A DNA stretch of 45,646 nucleotides from Sphingobacteriia bacterium (GTDB lineage: Bacteria; Bacteroidota; Bacteroidia; Chitinophagales; Chitinophagaceae): NCBI GenBank assembly GCA_017304675.1, contig JAFKLS010000023.1, positions 1-45,646 on the forward strand, in the 5' to 3' direction. The translations under genes were made by a program, and so were the position numbers. This document shows positions 1-8,995 of this stretch, one piece after another (the stretch's first letter is position 1; each line of letters starts with the position of its first letter). The notes under the pieces were generated by a model that ran no database searches, had not been told where the DNA came from, and worked only from the letters and a program-made list of their open reading frames with translations.

Positions 1-143
1 ACATGGTGCCTTTCCAGGGAAGCGATAACAGGGAGTTCTGGCAAAGGGCTGAAGACAGAAATGCCAATACAGCCAAACTATATGCCTCGCTCGGCCTCAC
101 ACAATATGCCGCCATGGAAGCTTTTGTTAGATGGATATTTTAA
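1..143 (+). CDS. C-terminal end of an unidentified protein (partial)
   Basis: An open frame (codons in phase with base 3) enters from the left edge and stops with TAA at 141-143. The visible 46 residues start MVPFQGSDNREFWQRAEDRN and end MEAFVRWIF; they are polar and probably helical, and I do not recognise the family. The stop overlaps the first possible start of the next gene (131) or lies 2 bp before its second (146). This tight spacing in the same direction suggests co-transcription. The visible ATG at 3 is probably internal. Confidence 0.5.
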   Translation, partial: MVPFQGSDNREFWQRAEDRNANTAKLYASLGLTQYAAMEAFVRWIF

Positions 144-784
144 ATATGACAAAAAAGGGCAATTCAATAAAAACAGTATGGAGGCAGTATTGGGCAAACA
201 AGTATTTTAAGAAAAGATTTTGCATTGCTGTATTTGCCTTATTGATTGTATTGATACTATACCCTTTCTTTTTCATGTACCTTGAACAAAGAAAGGGTAT
301 TCAGTTGAACGATTTATTTTTACCCTATTTGCCTGTAAAAGATCTTTCACTTGCTATCTTTATCTGCATCTGGTTAAACGTATTATTATTTATTTCAACA
401 ATAGCGAAGCAGCCCCAAACAGCACTGCTATTTTTATGGGGCTATTTAATAATGAATATACTTCGTATCATTACAATGTATGCCGTTCCTTTGGAGCCAC
501 CGAAAGATTTAATTGTGCTAATGGACCCCATTAGCAATCATTTTTATGGAAAAACTTTTATAACCAAAGACCTGTTTTTTTCGGGTCATACTTCTACAAT
601 GTTTTTATTATCGTTTTGTTTTACAAATAAAGCCCTTAAATATTTTTCGTTACTTATTACCATGGCAGTAGCTATAATGGTTCTTATTCAAAGGGTTCAT
701 TACAGCATAGATGTGATAGCTGCACTTCCTTTCAGTTATTTTGCTTACAAACTGGCGCTATTGGTTCAAAAAAAGAGTTTTTAA
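131..784 (+). CDS. PAP2-type membrane phosphatase / sphingomyelin-synthase-like protein
   Basis: Integral membrane protein of 217 aa with about five or six hydrophobic segments (near residues 32-52, 73-90, 96-115, 155-170, 173-190, 193-212). The C-terminal half has SGHTSTMFLL and, about 35 residues later, QRVHYSIDVIAA. These are the His and His-x3-Asp residues of the PAP2_C (sphingomyelin synthase-like) branch of the PAP2 superfamily, which hydrolyses or transfers phosphate or phospho-headgroups of lipids at the membrane. The substrate cannot be read from sequence. The first ATG (131) overlaps the upstream stop by 13 bp. The ATG at 146 (MTKKGNSIKT) begins just after that stop and may be the true start. 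Confidence 0.75.
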   Translation: MDILNMTKKGNSIKTVWRQYWANKYFKKRFCIAVFALLIVLILYPFFFMYLEQRKGIQLNDLFLPYLPVKDLSLAIFICIWLNVLLFISTIAKQPQTALLFLWGYLIMNILRIITMYAVPLEPPKDLIVLMDPISNHFYGKTFITKDLFFSGHTSTMFLLSFCFTNKALKYFSLLITMAVAIMVLIQRVHYSIDVIAALPFSYFAYKLALLVQKKSF

Positions 785-926
785 GTAGTTCTCCCAACAA
801 TCAACAGAGACCAGTAAAGCTTAAAATTCTTATAAAAGATTTTTTTATACACTGCTTTGTACACACAGAGTTTACAATTTTATAATAATTACTTAACATT
901 GTAAGAAAGAAACAATCATTTCCCCA

Positions 927-1739
927 ATGAAAAAATGGACAAGTGCATTTGAGTTAGGCGAATCTTTAACGCAGGAACAAAAAGTTTTTTTTGAAAAGAA
1001 CGGAATAATTGTTTTTAGAAATTTCATTCCCCGCCATACAGTTGAATCTATTATAAACGAGTACCAGGGAATTGAAAAAAAACTGCTGGAAGAAAATGTT
1101 GAAAAAGTAAACGGAATTCCGTTAAAGTTTGGAAAAGACGAGAATGGGAATAAGATTGTTCAGCGTTTTTGCTTTCTTAACCAGTTTAGCCCCATGTTAG
1201 ATAACCTGCTTAATGATAAAAGGTTATCGGTCCTTACACAATTATTAGCCCCTTATGAAGGCAGGGTGGCACATGATGAAAAAGATGGCCTTGTATTAAA
1301 CCATTATGTAAATATGCCTAACAGCGCTTTTACGCAAATGGGTTGGCATACAGATAGCCCCAGAGATCTGTTTTTGGGACATAAGATTATGCCAATGCTG
1401 AACGTTGGCATTCACTTAGACAATTGTGCTTTCGACAATGGCGGTTTAAGAGTAATACCGGGCACCCATCATCAAAACATGTTCAAATTACTTTTTGGTA
1501 AAAAGTATTTTATTGATAATAATGATGATGCAAGAGAAGTGGGTTTTGATATGTTTGCCGGAGACCTGTCTGTTCACGACGGGCGCCTATGGCATAGGGT
1601 AAAAAAATCGCCTGTATTTGGTGAAGCCAGCAGGCGCAGGGTTATGTATGTACCCATTATTACCGGTAAATACATTCCTAAAACCAAGAATAGTAAAACA
1701 CCTTTATACCATCGGTTTACATCGTCTATTGTGCGATAA
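927..1739 (+). CDS. Phytanoyl-CoA dioxygenase (PhyH) family protein
   Basis: A 270-aa Fe(II)/2-oxoglutarate dioxygenase of the PhyH family. The iron ligands are visible: His-Thr-Asp in GWHTDSPRD (about residue 140) and the distal His in GRLWHRV (about residue 222), followed by a basic run (SRRRVMY) that can supply the Arg for the 2-oxoglutarate carboxylate. Length and motif spacing are normal for the family. Members hydroxylate acyl-CoAs or various small molecules; the substrate here is unknown. It precedes an SDR gene by 66 bp in the same direction, so a small lipid-modifying unit with the upstream PAP2 protein is possible but unproven. Confidence 0.85.
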   Translation: MKKWTSAFELGESLTQEQKVFFEKNGIIVFRNFIPRHTVESIINEYQGIEKKLLEENVEKVNGIPLKFGKDENGNKIVQRFCFLNQFSPMLDNLLNDKRLSVLTQLLAPYEGRVAHDEKDGLVLNHYVNMPNSAFTQMGWHTDSPRDLFLGHKIMPMLNVGIHLDNCAFDNGGLRVIPGTHHQNMFKLLFGKKYFIDNNDDAREVGFDMFAGDLSVHDGRLWHRVKKSPVFGEASRRRVMYVPIITGKYIPKTKNSKTPLYHRFTSSIVR

Positions 1740-1805
1740 AAGCCAATTAGTTTTAACCCCGGGCAATTATAAAATCACTCTATTTTAGGTTACCTTCATT
1801 TCAGT

Positions 1806-2582
1806 ATGAAATATGCACTCATTACAGGAGCCAGCAAAGGGATAGGAAAAGCATTTGCAGAATGTTTAGCAGCACAGCAACACGCCTTGCTCCTGGTTGC
1901 AAGAAGCGAATCGTTGTTACAACAACTGGCATTGTCTCTATCGGAACAATATAAGGTTACCGTGCATTATCTTGCAATAGATCTATCGGCCAATGATGCA
2001 CCTTTAACCATCTACAATTGGTGCCAGCAAAATAATTATCAGGTTAACATACTTATTAATAATGCAGGTTATGGGTTAAGCGGCGCCACGGAAAAATATA
2101 CTTTGCAACAACACATGGAAAACATGCAGGTAAATATGCAGGCACCAACACAGCTAACCTACTTATTTCTGTCAATGTTAAAAAAGAACAGATCTTATAT
2201 TTTAAATGTATGCAGCACAGCATCGTACCAGGCAGTGCCCGGACTTACTATTTATGCTGCTACCAAAGCTTATTTATTACGTTTTAGCAGGGCATTGGGT
2301 TATGAATTAAAAAATACATCTGTAACAGTAACTGCAGTTTGCCCCGGAGCTACAGATACAGATTTTGCCGGCAGGGCGAATGTAACCGGCAAACGAGCTC
2401 AAAAACTGGCAGCAAGGCTTAATATGCGCCCCGAAAGCGTTGCAGCCATTGCTTTAAAAGGCATGTTTGCAGGTAAAAAAGAAATTGTACCGGGATGGGT
2501 TAACAGAGTGGGTAAGTTTTTTGTATGGCTATTGCCCGAATCAGTATCAGAAAAATCTGCTGCCAAGATTTATGATTTGTAA
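1806..2582 (+). CDS. Short-chain dehydrogenase/reductase (SDR) family oxidoreductase
   Basis: A classical SDR of 258 aa with a Rossmann NAD(P)-binding site near the N-terminus (TGASKGIG, residues 7-14), the structural NNAGYG motif (about residues 85-90), the catalytic Ser in NVCSTASY and the catalytic YxxxK in YAATKAY (about residues 149-155). ASR-type residues after the second strand (VARSES) suggest NADP preference. It resembles the broad group annotated as DltE/YqjQ-like oxidoreductases; the substrate is unknown. The 3' end overlaps the -33 element of the tRNA-Arg promoter. Confidence 0.88.
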   Translation: MKYALITGASKGIGKAFAECLAAQQHALLLVARSESLLQQLALSLSEQYKVTVHYLAIDLSANDAPLTIYNWCQQNNYQVNILINNAGYGLSGATEKYTLQQHMENMQVNMQAPTQLTYLFLSMLKKNRSYILNVCSTASYQAVPGLTIYAATKAYLLRFSRALGYELKNTSVTVTAVCPGATDTDFAGRANVTGKRAQKLAARLNMRPESVAAIALKGMFAGKKEIVPGWVNRVGKFFVWLLPESVSEKSAAKIYDL

Positions 2583-2607
2583 TTTCAAACGGATGCCCCT
2601 ATATTTG
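2576..2607 (+). promoter_or_regulatory. Bacteroidota-type promoter of tRNA-Arg
   Basis: TTTG at 2576-2579 and an exact TAnnTTTG box (TATATTTG) at 2600-2607 are separated by 20 bp. This matches the Bacteroidota sigma-A pattern. Transcription would start about 10 bp upstream of the tRNA at 2627. The -33 element lies inside the last codons of the SDR gene. Confidence 0.7.
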
Positions 2608-2626
2608 CAACCCGAAAAAAGCGGAA

Positions 2627-2700
2627 GGCTCCGTAGCTCAACTGAATAGAGCATCTGACTACGGATCAGAAGGTTTCAGGTTTGAATCCTGACGGAGTCA
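2627..2700 (+). tRNA. tRNA-Arg (anticodon ACG)
   Basis: A full cloverleaf can be folded: acceptor GGCTCCG with CGGAGTC (one G-T pair), anticodon stem TCTGA/TCAGA around loop CTACGGA giving anticodon ACG (read as ICG), T stem TCAGG/CCTGA with loop TTTGAAT, and discriminator A at 2700. CCA is not encoded. It has its own promoter and is followed by an intrinsic terminator. Confidence 0.95.
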
Positions 2701-2704
2701 CAAA

Positions 2705-2731
2705 AGCCTCACATATATTGTGAGGTTTTTT
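2705..2731 (+). terminator. Intrinsic terminator after tRNA-Arg
   Basis: Perfect 7-bp stem CCTCACA / TGTGAGG around a short AT loop (2707-2725), followed by six T residues, 6 bp after the tRNA. Confidence 0.9.
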
Positions 2732-2745
2732 ATTAATCCTATGTG

Positions 2746-2916
2746 CTAATTATCCTTATTATCATAATCACTGCAAGCTATTCTCTGGGTTTGCTTTTGT
2801 AAAAACAACAACATGTAATCTTGATTAGGTTTCTTTTTTCGTTCATCAACATACTTTATATAGTTACTTTCTTCAATGCCAATTTTAAACATGGCATTCT
2901 CTTCCTCTTGATACAT
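2746..2916 (-). CDS. Possible small protein (56 aa), unrecognised
   Basis: On the minus strand an ATG immediately after an in-frame TGA opens a 56-codon frame, beginning MYQEEENAMFKIGIEESNYI and ending SDYDNKDN. The peptide is charged and shows plausible Bacteroidota codon use, and it is the only sizeable open frame in the 450-bp gap after the tRNA terminator. There is no Shine-Dalgarno sequence, no recognised domain and no neighbour to support it, so it may be chance. Confidence 0.25.
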   Translation of the reverse strand: MYQEEENAMFKIGIEESNYIKYVDERKKKPNQDYMLLFLQKQTQRIACSDYDNKDN

Positions 2917-3187
2917 TCATTTATTCAATCTAAAAAACACTTATCAATAACCATTGATTGCAGCAAACTTGAATAATTACAGGTAGTAATAGCATGACAA
3001 CAAATTAAACATACATTATATATTGATTAAAAAAGAGTATTCCTCTTGCATAAGCCAGAAAATGTATTTATATTAAAGTAAGCTTATACGTGTTCGCCTG
3101 GTAAAAGAATAGTATAAAGTCTGCAACCCCATCATATAGTGAAAACCGGTTTAATTATCTTTTAGTCAACCCTAAACTCTACACTAT
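2917..3187. other. Non-coding gap upstream of the CxxCH lipoprotein
   Basis: AT-rich, with no open frame, tRNA or clear repeat. TTATCTTTTAG about 30 bp before the ATG at 3188 is a near match to the TAnnTTTG -7 box and may be the promoter of the downstream gene. Confidence 0.4.
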
Positions 3188-4594
3188 ATGAAAAAAACTT
3201 CAAAGATTTCATTAGCCTTGGTTGGTACAGCCTTTGTTATTTTGTTGGTAAACAGTTGTACCTCTAACAACAAACCCAATGAGGGAGATGTTCAACAACA
3301 AACTGTGCAAGTATCTACAACAGGCGATGCTTTTATGAATCACAGAGATTCTGCACCTTCCAAACAACAATACAGTGGCCCGCTATTTGTACTGAGTCAT
3401 GACTATCCAACAACTTTTAAAACAATTACAAATCCATCCTGGCGTCAGGCGTTGAATGGAAAAGCGATTTCGGAAAGCAATGTATTTGCTTATATGGATT
3501 CTTTAAAAAGCTATGTAGCTCCTAATGTAAAACCTTTCTTCACCAATAACCAGCAATGGACTGCAGCTAAATACGGTTGGTTTCATGAACCTTGGCTTGG
3601 ATCTCAAAGAGAAGCTATTTTAGGTACTTATCTTGGCAATGGTAATCCGGCTAACATGTTTAAAACATTAAAAGTTGATGAGGCTGGCTATGTACTGGTA
3701 TTATACGATTCAACAGCAGCTTATACTGTTGGTCAAATCTGGGGGAAAACAGGGCAAAAGGTAAATTTGCTTAACAATGCCACCCAATTCAAAGAAGGAA
3801 GTGTTATTGTAAAACTTGCTTTTTCCAACATCAATGCCCCGGAATGGCCGGTAATGAAAGGCGCAGAAGCATTGAGTATTTTTGATACCATCTCTACCAG
3901 CGAAAATCCCAATAAAGGCTACCAGGTACGTACTGTTAGTTTCTTTCAAATGGATATTATTGTAAAAGATAGTGCAACTGCCCCAAAAACAGGTTGGGTG
4001 TATTCTACTTTTGTATACGATAAAGATATAAAAGGAACTTTCTGGGATAAAATGGTGCCGCTTGGTGCAATGTGGGGTAACGATCCCACTGTTAACAGCC
4101 CATTAAAACCACCTTATCCTAAATTATATGAAACTGTAATTAATCCGAAGGCGCCTGCATACAGTACAGAAACCCTGGGTTGGGGAGGAAGGCTTAGTGG
4201 TCCTAACGATGGAGCCGTGGCACAAGAAGCCGTTGATATCAACACTGGCCAAAAATATAAAAACCTGGCCCTTTCCTCTTGTATGAGTTGTCATAGCCCT
4301 GCACAAGACACATTTAAATCTTTTTTACTGCCCGGCCCCGTGCCAAAATCTAATACATTGTTAGTGTATACACCGGGCAGCGCTAATTGGAATCTCTGGT
4401 TCAGAGATGATTATGGGAACGTGCCTTTTGATTCGGGTCAAACAGCCATGGATTATGATATGGTGATGGCCTTTAAATCTGTTCCTGCTTTTGAAAAGGC
4501 GCAGAAAGGCGGGCAAAGCAGCCTCTTAAAAGCCAATATAGAAGCCATAAACAAATACAGGCAACATAATAATAAAAGCAGGTTCTGGCATTGA
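3188..4594 (+). CDS. Lipoprotein with a single CxxCH haem-binding motif
   Basis: A 468-aa exported lipoprotein: basic N-terminus, hydrophobic stretch and lipobox ending VNSC at Cys24, then a low-complexity Asn/Gln/Thr linker. One cytochrome-c motif, CMSCH, lies at about residues 365-369 within LALSSCMSCHSPAQ, which would bind one c-type haem covalently. The region before it has Trp-rich segments (YGWFHEPWLG, WVYSTFVYDKD) without a domain I can name. It is transcribed alone, with a strong terminator 30 bp downstream. It is probably a periplasmic or outer-membrane-attached redox or haem-sensor protein; the partner and substrate are unknown. Confidence 0.65.
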   Translation: MKKTSKISLALVGTAFVILLVNSCTSNNKPNEGDVQQQTVQVSTTGDAFMNHRDSAPSKQQYSGPLFVLSHDYPTTFKTITNPSWRQALNGKAISESNVFAYMDSLKSYVAPNVKPFFTNNQQWTAAKYGWFHEPWLGSQREAILGTYLGNGNPANMFKTLKVDEAGYVLVLYDSTAAYTVGQIWGKTGQKVNLLNNATQFKEGSVIVKLAFSNINAPEWPVMKGAEALSIFDTISTSENPNKGYQVRTVSFFQMDIIVKDSATAPKTGWVYSTFVYDKDIKGTFWDKMVPLGAMWGNDPTVNSPLKPPYPKLYETVINPKAPAYSTETLGWGGRLSGPNDGAVAQEAVDINTGQKYKNLALSSCMSCHSPAQDTFKSFLLPGPVPKSNTLLVYTPGSANWNLWFRDDYGNVPFDSGQTAMDYDMVMAFKSVPAFEKAQKGGQSSLLKANIEAINKYRQHNNKSRFWH

Positions 4595-4615
4595 TATAAT
4601 TAATTATTCATCTTA

Positions 4616-4657
4616 AATAAAAAGATACCTGCCAATTAAACAGGTATCTTTTTTTAT
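4616..4657. terminator. Bidirectional intrinsic terminator
   Basis: An 11-bp perfect stem AAAGATACCTG / CAGGTATCTTT with a 9-nt loop (4621-4651) is flanked by T-tracts on both strands. It can end the upstream plus-strand lipoprotein gene and the minus-strand PLD gene that ends at 4726. Confidence 0.85.
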
Positions 4658-4725
4658 TGATTGAAACCGGAGCGATATAACACCAAAACATTTTATCAGA
4701 TAAAACTATCTGCTTCATTAGCTTT

Positions 4726-6573
4726 CTAAGCAAGCAATTTTCTTTCTGCACAATGCATATCGCTATCTGTGTAATAAGCTTTCGCCCATTGATCATTCAC
4801 AACAAGCTCCATTGCATGTGTGGTACCGGCAACTGCTGCAGTTGTTTTAGATTTTGAAGTTGTTGCTTTTGCTTTGGTTTTAGAATTATTACTGTTGCCT
4901 TTACCGGTAATTTGAGGATTATGTGCAGCTCCATATTTATCTCTAAAATTAAAATGATCTACCAGAGCAAAAGCCTCAATAGCAAATACAGTAGCAATAT
5001 CCTGGTCGTGTATGGCTACCAGGTTATCTCCGTTTTCACTTTCACCACCGAGTGCCAGGTTAGATGAGCCGCAATACACTACGGCATTGTTGCCATTGAA
5101 ATCGCAAATAACAAATTTATGATGTATCTGATGCCCCAATCCCACTGTTTCTTCCTGATCAAAAGGCGGAGGCAACTTTGTTTGCCCCGGTTTTGCATTA
5201 ACCAATATACCATTGGGCTGGCCAGGTTTATATAAAGCAATACCACTTCCGGGGCTGTCAGAAATACCATAACTGAATACCTGTTGGTGTGTATGAATAT
5301 TTTCCAGTGCCTGCAAAACAGGACCGGTACCCGGAACCAGGGCCATTACAGCGAAGAGTACGCTGTTCTTTTCAGATGATACCCTGTTAGCAAGATCTTG
5401 TAAATTGCTTAAAGCAAATTTCGCTTCATGAGGAGAAAAACTAATGTCTATTGCAGGTAAATGATTGCCATTGAAAGAGAATTTTTTGGCCGCATAAGAA
5501 GAATGACTAAAGGCCATAGATACATTATCATTCCAGGATTCTTCAAACACAGCAGCGTAGGTTTTGGCAACAGAAAGATCGTTAAACACCATTACATGGT
5601 TGGAGTTAACATACATGCCGGTTACTGAAAAATTAGTAGACCCTGTAAGTATTACCGATGGTACCTGGTTTTTATAAACAATAAAAATCTTATCGTGTGC
5701 AAAACGTCCGAATTTACCTCGTTTAATGGCTGCTTTCCCTTTAGCAGCTTTTTTAAAAGCCTGCTCAAACTCATCTTCAGGCAAAGTACCGCTGCTACTA
5801 TGATGCAATGTAGCATTATCTAATATAATACGTATCCTGCCCTGCTTGGCAAGACTGAGCAATATTTGTAATACATCAGGCTCATTCAAATCGTAAGCAA
5901 ACACGTTAATGGTTTGACTGCTATCATTCAATACCCCATTCAAAACATCAAATATCCGTTCCCGGGCTGTGAATCCAGACCATGAATATTCCTGTTCAAA
6001 AGTATAAGACTGGCCCGCATCATTTTTACCGGCAACAGCTTTGGTATTAAATAAAAGTGTATTTCCGGAAGGTTTAAAAGGCGCTTTATTGCCAAAATGA
6101 TGTACAAAAGCCTGCGATTGTACAAACCCTCTTGTAAACCCCAGCGATACAGCCCCGTCTGAGAAGGGTGATACATTTAATGTAACAGATACGCTAAGCG
6201 AACTGTTTAAAGCAAGCAAAGAGCCTTTATCGTTAAAATACCGTGGCGTTACCAGATAGGTATAATTACCATAATGCACCTGATTTGTTTGGTGGAAATT
6301 ACCCGGCACATGCACCCAATAGAATTTTTGAAAAGGCGCATTGGCACTGGAATACGAAGGCTCTCCTTTAATCTGTGCATGTTTTGAAGGGTCAGCAAAT
6401 TGTAATTGATTTAGTAAGTAATAAGTGGGAACTCCATCAGTAGTGCAAGCAATAGTAAAACCGGCAAGGTTTTTTGTAGCGGCAGGCGGCAGGTTAAATG
6501 CAAGCAATGTTTTAGCATCTCCCCTATAGGCTTTTACAGAGAAGCCCGAGGCATTTTGATTTTTGGTGTACAT
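4726..6573 (-). CDS. Phospholipase D-like protein with two HKD-type motifs
   Basis: A 615-aa protein with two PLD repeats. The first (about residues 290-315) reads HDKIFIVYKN..LTGSTNFS: it has the His, Lys and downstream GSTNFS but a Tyr where the Asp of HxK(x)4D is expected. The second (about residues 484-510) reads HHKFVICDFNG..CGSSNLA and is complete. The first ~230 residues are a beta-rich region without a recognised family, and the last ~60 residues contain a Lys/Thr/Ser-rich linker. There is no obvious signal peptide. PLD enzymes cleave phosphodiesters (phospholipids or nucleic acids) through a His phosphoenzyme; the substrate cannot be assigned. It is monocistronic and convergent with the lipoprotein gene. 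Confidence 0.8.
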   Translation of the reverse strand: MYTKNQNASGFSVKAYRGDAKTLLAFNLPPAATKNLAGFTIACTTDGVPTYYLLNQLQFADPSKHAQIKGEPSYSSANAPFQKFYWVHVPGNFHQTNQVHYGNYTYLVTPRYFNDKGSLLALNSSLSVSVTLNVSPFSDGAVSLGFTRGFVQSQAFVHHFGNKAPFKPSGNTLLFNTKAVAGKNDAGQSYTFEQEYSWSGFTARERIFDVLNGVLNDSSQTINVFAYDLNEPDVLQILLSLAKQGRIRIILDNATLHHSSSGTLPEDEFEQAFKKAAKGKAAIKRGKFGRFAHDKIFIVYKNQVPSVILTGSTNFSVTGMYVNSNHVMVFNDLSVAKTYAAVFEESWNDNVSMAFSHSSYAAKKFSFNGNHLPAIDISFSPHEAKFALSNLQDLANRVSSEKNSVLFAVMALVPGTGPVLQALENIHTHQQVFSYGISDSPGSGIALYKPGQPNGILVNAKPGQTKLPPPFDQEETVGLGHQIHHKFVICDFNGNNAVVYCGSSNLALGGESENGDNLVAIHDQDIATVFAIEAFALVDHFNFRDKYGAAHNPQITGKGNSNNSKTKAKATTSKSKTTAAVAGTTHAMELVVNDQWAKAYYTDSDMHCAERKLLA

Positions 6574-7013
6574 GATTCAGGTTTAGGGTTTGGTTTAAAA
6601 TTTTAATGAATACTTTTAAATATTCATATAATTTTAATATTAAGTTTCCACCCCTGCAATATTTTAATGATTACTTAATTATTTTTTAATTAGAAAGAAT
6701 AGTTCAAAAAATTAATGCTAAATATGTTAGGTATATATTCTATAAAAAGCTTCCTGGCAGCCATAATATCGTTGTTCTGTTTTTTAGAAATGGCTATTTT
6801 TTTTTTGAAGACTTTATCCGTAATCAATAGGGTATTCAATAAAAGGATTGCGAGAGCAGTTTTATAACAAAAAATTTATTAAAACATAATCTGATTAAAA
6901 AGCCTGGTAAGCGAAATATATTAGCTTTGTGCCTGCTCATATTTACAAATGCTAAAAATGAATGTGCATACAAAGTAATTTTGCTGTACAGCAATCTTAA
7001 AAAAGTTTATATA
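6574..7013. promoter_or_regulatory. Divergent intergenic region with a TAnnTTTG promoter at 6922-6929
   Basis: Very AT-rich spacer between the PLD gene (minus) and the secreted-protein gene (plus). An exact Bacteroidota -7 box (TAGCTTTG) lies at 6922-6929 on the plus strand, implying a transcript from about 6936 and a leader of about 75 nt. A short inverted repeat (TGAATA..TATTCA, 6607-6626) lies just upstream of the PLD start. No other gene or repeat is visible. Confidence 0.5.
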
Positions 7014-7604
7014 TTGAAAAAATACATACTCATCTTTGCGCTTTTATTGCTGTGCAAGGATAATTTATTCTCACAATCAACTACCCCGGGCTATTATATT
7101 ACTTTACAGGGAGATACAGTTACTGCCCGGGTTAAATTACAGAAAAGCCTCTCCGGGCAAATAATGAATAATTTTTTTGAGAAGGTGGAGATAATTGATA
7201 CCTCAAAAAATAGTTCTCAAATATTTATGCCGGAGAATATAAAAGGGTATGGATTTTCTTACAATGGAGTAAGATACTTGTTTGTTGCAAAGCCCATAAA
7301 AAACGGAAGTAAGAAGTTTTTAACGCCTGTTGTTGTTGGTACTAAATCGAGCCTTTACCAATATTCTGCAACTGTTTCGGGAAGTGGTTATGCACTGGCT
7401 TCCGCTAGTGTATATTACACCTTCGAAAAGTTTGATGGAAATTACCTTTTTTTGAAAAATATCTTAAACAAAAAATTTAAAACACAGTTACTTGCTTTTT
7501 ATAGCGAGGATTCTAATGTTCAGCAACTGATCAATTTCAGGTTACAATATTGGCTGGAGATGCAAAAAGATTTGGTAGAGATAGTAAAAGCTTACAACAG
7601 GTAG
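7014..7604 (+). CDS. Small secreted protein of unknown function
   Basis: From a TTG start at 7014 the protein is 196 aa and begins with a clean signal peptide (KKYILIFALLLLCKDNLFSQ) cleaved after SQ. The frame stays open upstream to another TTG at 6927, but that codon lies inside the predicted -7 promoter box and the extra 29 residues do not look coding, so 7014 is preferred. The mature part starts with a Bacteroidota-type strand pattern (GYYITLQGDTVTARVKL) and has Tyr/Phe-rich beta-like segments. I recognise no catalytic motif. It is probably a periplasmic or surface protein. Confidence 0.55.
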   Translation: MKKYILIFALLLLCKDNLFSQSTTPGYYITLQGDTVTARVKLQKSLSGQIMNNFFEKVEIIDTSKNSSQIFMPENIKGYGFSYNGVRYLFVAKPIKNGSKKFLTPVVVGTKSSLYQYSATVSGSGYALASASVYYTFEKFDGNYLFLKNILNKKFKTQLLAFYSEDSNVQQLINFRLQYWLEMQKDLVEIVKAYNR

Positions 7605-8026
7605 TAAGACGATAGGTGTTGAAGGTCGTGGCTTCATCACTCAAGATAGTTTCTTGAAAGGATCTTAAAATAGCTTTTTATCGTTAAGAATTACCTAAAC
7701 CCCATAACTGATATTTCAGTATCATAGCTAAAACATCTATTTCATCTAAAATGAATGTTTTAAGCAACCTATTCTACTACCGACATAACCTATATTCAAT
7801 TATTGATTTCAAGGTAATTTAATGAAATATAATTATTACATATATTAGCTTGCAAAATAGAGATCGGTAATAGGAAATTAAAAGTAATGAAAGGAAAAGT
7901 CATATCTCTTGGTACATCACAAATTCCAAACATACAACAAACATAAATTACTATCATGTTACCAGTATTATGTCTCCGCAAAAATGTATACTGAAATATT
8001 TTAAGAAGAGCGTTTCTAAGAGATTG
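7605..8026. other. Intergenic region, no gene seen
   Basis: About 420 bp of AT-rich sequence between convergent genes. There are no credible open frames, no RNA gene fold and no strong terminator hairpin. Confidence 0.5.
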
Positions 8027-8995
8027 TTACTTCATTTGTTGCAATAAAACATTTCTTTTAATTTCTATTTGAATGGGGATATCTCTTCCTTGCACATGTA
8101 ATGCTCCTTTTATTCTGGCTTTCTGATGGGCTTCCTGTAGCAACCCGGTTTTAATATTTACTTTATAAGTGCCCGTTTGTTTACCCGTTATATCCCGGGC
8201 AATATTTACGCCAAGTATGTTATCAGACTCAACATTTTCTTTGGGATGAATATCAGATTCCATATCAATAAAAACAATATTATCCTTTGCATTATTTAAT
8301 GTATAAATACTATGTAATTGATAGGGTATTTCTGATTCCTGTATTTCATCTTTGCTCCAACTATCACCTATATGCATACTGCTATCTGGTAAAAATTTAA
8401 AACCGGTTTCAATATTGCTTTTAACAAATTTTTCGCCCAGTATATTTTTTAATTGACCTTCAACAAATTTTTTATTACTTATATCCAATTCTGAAAGCCG
8501 TGTTGCTATTTTATCAAATATTTGTTCACTTCCCTTAATACTTTTGAATTTACCAGCAGAATCTAATACTACCCAAACAGATGAACCTTTAATGGCAGAA
8601 AATATTTTCTCGGTTTTATTGAAAGTATTGCTACCGTTTTCAGAATTTATTTCAGTTATTTTACCATTGTTATCTGAATTAATAACAAATTTATCATAAG
8701 TTATCTTTAACAGTTGTTCCTTTGGCTGCAAGCCAGTATCCTTCAAAAATTCATATATTAAACCAAACCGGGCAGATGACACTCTTCTTACTTCATTATC
8801 GTTCACAGAAAACTGAATGGTTGTTTCCGTATTAATATCTACATAGTATTGCGTTTGTCCCTGATTTTTAAACCTTACATAAATTTCTTCTCCTTTGCCG
8901 GTACGCTGCTCATTATTATTAATATTACAGGAGTGTAGGGTAGCCACCACTGCACCTAAAAAAAATGCTCTCTTATAATTATCCAAAATCATCAT
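8027..8995 (-). CDS. DUF6263-like lipoprotein
   Basis: A 322-aa predicted lipoprotein with a short N-terminal hydrophobic region and lipobox ATLHSC (Cys23). The body alternates strands and resembles DUF6263 proteins of Bacteroidota: an early beta region, a phrase of the type SSVWVVLDSAGKFKSIKG in the middle, LPDSSMHIGDSW about two thirds along, and a C-terminal section where Gly-Thr-Tyr-Lys precedes LLQEAHQKARIKG. Function is unknown. It is the last gene downstream of the Rhs cassette region in the same orientation and could be a cargo or immunity-like gene that outlived its cassette, but nothing proves this. Confidence 0.55.
   Translation of the reverse strand: MMILDNYKRAFFLGAVVATLHSCNINNNEQRTGKGEEIYVRFKNQGQTQYYVDINTETTIQFSVNDNEVRRVSSARFGLIYEFLKDTGLQPKEQLLKITYDKFVINSDNNGKITEINSENGSNTFNKTEKIFSAIKGSSVWVVLDSAGKFKSIKGSEQIFDKIATRLSELDISNKKFVEGQLKNILGEKFVKSNIETGFKFLPDSSMHIGDSWSKDEIQESEIPYQLHSIYTLNNAKDNIVFIDMESDIHPKENVESDNILGVNIARDITGKQTGTYKVNIKTGLLQEAHQKARIKGALHVQGRDIPIQIEIKRNVLLQQMK

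Noticed and set aside
6927..7013. 5' extension of the secreted-protein gene from a TTG at 6927
   Set aside because: That TTG is part of an exact TAnnTTTG promoter box, and the 29 extra residues precede a complete signal peptide, so the extension would not be transcribed.
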